A stretch of 64,000 nt of DNA from assembly GCA_916610825.1 (NCBI GenBank), contig OU744448.1, forward strand, positions 30,278,107-30,342,106, read 5' to 3'. Below are positions 60,833 to 64,000 of this stretch, piece after piece. The notes beneath the pieces were generated by a model. That model saw only the letters and a list, made by a program, of their open reading frames with translations. It was not told where the DNA came from and ran no database searches. Position 1 is the stretch's first letter; every line of letters starts with the position of its first letter. This DNA comes from Haliclystus octoradiatus. Taxonomy: Eukaryota; Cnidaria; Staurozoa; Stauromedusae; Haliclystidae. A program made the position numbers and the translations under genes.

Positions 60833-63267
60833 CTACTTAACTTCAGCTTTCTTTTCCGCTTTGTCATCTTTTTTAGATGTTTCCTTTTTTGCTTCTTCTG
60901 TTTTGTCAGCAGCCACACTCTTTTCTCCTTTGTCATTTTTTTTAGTTGTCTCCGACTCAGCTACTTCTGTTTTTTCTACAGCCGCACTCTTTTCCGCTTT
61001 GTCATCTTTTTTTGATGTGTCCTTTTTGGCTTCTTCTGTTTTGTCAGCAGCCGCACTCTTTTCCGCTTTGTCATTTTTTTTAGTTGTCTCCGATTCAGCT
61101 ACTTCTGTTTTTTCTACAGCCACACTCTTTTCCGCTTGGTCATCTTTTTTTGATGTGTCCTTTTTTGAATCTTCTGGTTTGTCTGCAGCCGCACTCTTTT
61201 TCGCTTTGTCATTTTTTTTAGTTGTCTCCGATTCAGCTACTTCTGTTTTTTCTACAGCCGCACTCTTTTCCGCTTGGTCATCTTTTTTTGATGTGTCCAT
61301 TTTTGCTTCTTCTGTTTTGTCAGCAGCCGCACTCTTTTCCGCTTTGTCATTTTTTTTAGTTGTCTCCGATTCAGCTACTTCTGTTTTTTCTACAGCCGCA
61401 CTCTTTTCCGCTTGGTCATCTTTTTTTGATGTGTCCTTTTTTGCTTCTTCTGTTTTGTCAGCAGCCGCACTCTTTTCCGCTTTATCATTTTTTTTAGTTG
61501 TCTCCGATTCAGCTACTTCTGTTTTTTCTACAGCCGCATTCTTTTCCGCTTGGTCATCTTTTTTTGATGTGTCCTTTTTTGCTTCTTCTGTTTTGTCAGC
61601 AGCCGCACTCTTTTCCGCTTTGTCATTTTTTTTAGTTGTCTCCGATTCAGCTACTTCTGTTTTTTCTACAGCCGCACTCTTTTCCGCTTGGTCATCTTTT
61701 TTTGATGTGTCCTTTTTTGCTTCTTCTGTTTTGTCAGCAGCCGCACTCTTTTCCGCTTTGTCATTTTTTTTAGTTGTCTCCGATTCAGCTACTTCTGTTT
61801 TTTCTACAGCCGCACTCTTTTCCGCTTGGTCATCTTTTTTTGATGTGTCCTTTTTTGCTTCTTCTGTTTTGTCAGCAGCCGCACTCTTTTCCGCTTTGTC
61901 ATTTTTTTTAGTTGTCTCCGATTCAGCTACTTCTGTTTTTTCTACAGCCGCACTCTTTTCCGCTTGGTCATCTTTTTTTGATGTGTCCTTTTTTGCTTCT
62001 TCTGTTTTGTCAGCAGCCGCAATCTTTTCCGCTTTGTCATTTTTTTTAGTTGTCTCCGATTCAGCTACTTCTGTTTTTTCTACAGCCGCACTCTTTTCCG
62101 CTTGGTCATCTTTTTTTGATGTGTCCTTTTTTGCTTCTTCTGTTTTGTCAGCAGCCGCACTCTTTTTCGCTTTGTCATTTTTTTTAGTTGTCTCCGATTC
62201 AGCTACTTCTGTTTTTTCTACAGCCGCACTCTTTTCCGCTTGGTCATCTTTTTTTGATGTGTCCTTTTTTGCTTCTTCTGTTTTGTCAGCAGCCGCACTC
62301 TTTTCCGCTTTGTCATTTTTTTTAGTTGTCTCCGATTCAGCTACTTCTGTTTTTTCTACAGCCGCACTTTTTCCCGCTTGGTCATCTTTTTTTGCTTCCT
62401 CTGTTTTTTCTGTCGTGTTGCTTTTCTTTTCCTCCTTCCCTTTTTTAGCTGCTACTTTCGTCTCTGCTTCTTTATCTTTTCTCGTTTCCCCATCCTGCTT
62501 CAGATCTAATTTATCTAGCTCATTTGTCCTTGTTTTGTCATCCTTTTTGTCTGGCTCGTTCTTTGTTTCGTCTTTCTTTTCTGCATCCTTTTCTCCGAAT
62601 GCATCATTCTGTTCTGTAGATTTGGCATCAGTTAACTTTTCCTCAATATGACAAGGTTTGAGGTTGCATGTCTTTGTTTCATCTCTTTCGCCAATGCAGT
62701 CTTTGCCTCCTGCTGGCGCTGGCTTGTCACATGTTCTACTTCTTTTCATAACACCATCACCGCAAGTCTTGGAACAAGTTGAATATGTCGACCATTCTGA
62801 AAATTTGCCATCTACAGGACAGGCTTTTTGTTCACAGACTTGTGTCTCTTCAGATGGACCAACGCATTTCTTTCCTCCCTTCTGAGGTGTGGGTTTATTG
62901 CATTTGCGTTCCTTAGTTTGTATTCCTTCTCCACAAGAGACAGAACATTTTCCATACGAGGTCCATGCTGAATAGCCGCCATCAACAACACATGGTTTCA
63001 AATGTGAACATTGCTTCTTTTCTTCTAAATATTTGAAGCAATCGAAGCCTCCATATTCTGGTGCCGGTGAATCACACTTTCTAAACCGCTTCATGAACCC
63101 ATCTTTGCATTCTGGCTCACACTTTCCCCATTCACCCCAAGGGCCAACTTCTCCATCAATTGCACAAGCTGCACTCTCACATGACCGATAATCAATGCTC
63201 GGTCCCAACGAGAAACATTTGTCACCATAACGCGAAGGTATTGGATTAGTACAATTACGCCATCGAA
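60833..63267 (-). CDS. Thrombospondin type-1 repeat protein with Lys/Glu/Ala repeat tail, 3' exon (partial)
   Basis: One large minus-strand exon: acceptor TTTTCAG just before 63267, stop TAG at 60835-60833, 810 codons here. It enters in phase 2, so upstream exons lie right of 63.3 kb. It starts with the end of one TSR (RWRNCTNP, CESAAC). Three complete TSRs follow, each with W-x-x-(W)-x-x-C, C-x-x-x-C-G/D-G and R-x-C blocks: GPWGEWGKCEPEC, YSAWTSYGKCSVSCGEG and FSEWSTYSTCSKTCGDG, all with six Cys. From about residue 210 the chain is a highly charged, Cys-free region. Its last part is eleven tandem 46-residue units, each two 23-residue halves (AEKSAAVEKTEV... and AEKSAAADKTEE...). TSR proteins are normally secreted or surface-bound and bind glycosaminoglycans or matrix. 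No membrane helix lies in this exon; a signal peptide would be upstream. The role of the tail is unknown. Confidence 0.85.
60845..62385 (-). repeat. Coding minisatellite, 138-bp unit, about 11 copies
   Basis: Each unit encodes 46 residues. The middle units are almost identical at the DNA level, with isolated changes (for example AEKI, AEKN, AKKS, DKPEDSKK), while the units nearest the stop codon are more diverged. Recent unequal exchange is the likely cause. Copy number probably varies between alleles. Confidence 0.9.
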
Positions 63268-64000
63268 CTGAAAATGAATAAAGAACATCGTTTGGTTATT
63301 TTGTGCTTCAATAGAGATTACTTTATAGTTCATGAATGCGTACGTTTTTTATGCACGAGTTGGGAGAGAATATCAAACGAGCGAGTGAGATATGTTTATT
63401 TTATTTGTACAGAGATTTACCCATCTAAAAGATAAATTTGATTGTATGATAATTGAATGATATTTAAAACATTCAATAGATTTGGAACTTGCAACATGTC
63501 CAGGCAGAGAATTCCATAATGGTATAATTCTATTGAAAAGAATATTGAAAGTACTGTTATTTCGAGTGACGTATCTTGATTTTAGTATTCATTGTATTTG
63601 TGAACCTCGAGGATTAATTCAACGACATGGTATTCAATTCTGCGGTACGTTTGTATTTCATGATTTTACTATTACTAAAAAATGGCCAATGCTCCAGTTG
63701 ATAATATTTCATTCATCAGAGTTATCTTGATGTTAAATGTGTACACATAATCCTCCTGTTAAGATCAACGAGAGAAAAATAGTAAAGCACGTAGCGGTTG
63801 TGATGATTTTTGGCCTGGATTATACAGCGCGCTTTCGTTTACAGTAAATTGAAAGTTGGCTCGCTGTCGGCGCGCCCGTCCAACTTGACACGGCTCGCTG
63901 TCATTAGCAAGGCGCGCTCCAAATCGAAAGCTCCCATAGGAAGAGCGTGCTTTCACTTGAAGGCGAACTTTAATTTTGACATTCCAGGGATTCCTCTCAC
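63268..64000. other. Upstream intron of the TSR gene and right edge
   Basis: No further TSR exon was recognised. A plus-strand frame at 63482-63730 is open, but no family is evident. The end (63790-63960) is GC-rich relative to its surroundings, with repeated GGCTCGCTGTC and GCGCGC phrases, perhaps another inverted-repeat element cut by the window edge. Confidence 0.35.

Noticed and set aside
60861-62651. 596-codon open frame on the plus strand, rich in Ser/Phe
   Set aside because: It is the exact reverse of the Lys/Glu/Ala repeat exon; the repeat keeps the opposite strand open. The minus-strand frame has TSR domains and a proper acceptor.

Overview
The window is animal nuclear DNA: AT-rich, intron-rich and repeat-dense. 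It carries short coding exons with GT/AG borders, tRNA-derived SINEs, several LINE clades, many inverted-repeat DNA transposons and a Crypton-type recombinase. RAD51, the DPF-family gene and the TMEM179-like genes are animal genes. The mix of repeats suggests a marine invertebrate deuterostome, perhaps an echinoderm, but that is inference and no species can be named.

Layout. At the left edge lies the 5' part of a DPF (d4/requiem) chromatin gene on the minus strand (244-1487). It is divergent from a ten-exon plus-strand gene of unknown function (2378-10426) that encodes two zinc-ribbon-like modules and a proline-rich tail. A ChaC-type gamma-glutamylcyclotransferase follows on the minus strand in three exons (11216-14865), with a 360-bp foldback element between the convergent genes. 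From 16.7 to 41.2 kb two minus-strand paralogues of a four-helix TMEM179-like membrane protein can be traced exon by exon (16681-23182 and 30438-41229). Their introns and the gap between them hold LINEs, SINEs, foldback arrays, hAT-like MITEs, a broken Ty3/gypsy fossil (about 30.8-34.3 kb) and a Crypton (about 38.8-40.2 kb). From 41.4 to 45.3 kb there are three inverted-repeat elements and no firm gene. A complete eight-exon RAD51 gene (45338-59525, plus strand, 335 aa) follows; its introns hold at least five copies of a palindromic GTTCATGAAC element, two TA-flanked transposons, a 2.2-kb inverted-repeat element and a LINE fragment. At the right edge is the 3' exon of a thrombospondin type-1 repeat protein on the minus strand (60833-63267). 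It ends in eleven copies of a 46-residue Lys/Glu/Ala-rich repeat.

The genes do not form an obvious pathway. They are a chromatin reader subunit, an unknown zinc-binding protein, a glutathione-degrading enzyme, membrane proteins, the eukaryotic homologous-recombination ATPase and an extracellular-type protein. Exon joins were worked out by hand from splice sites, reading phase and family resemblance recalled from memory; no database search was run.
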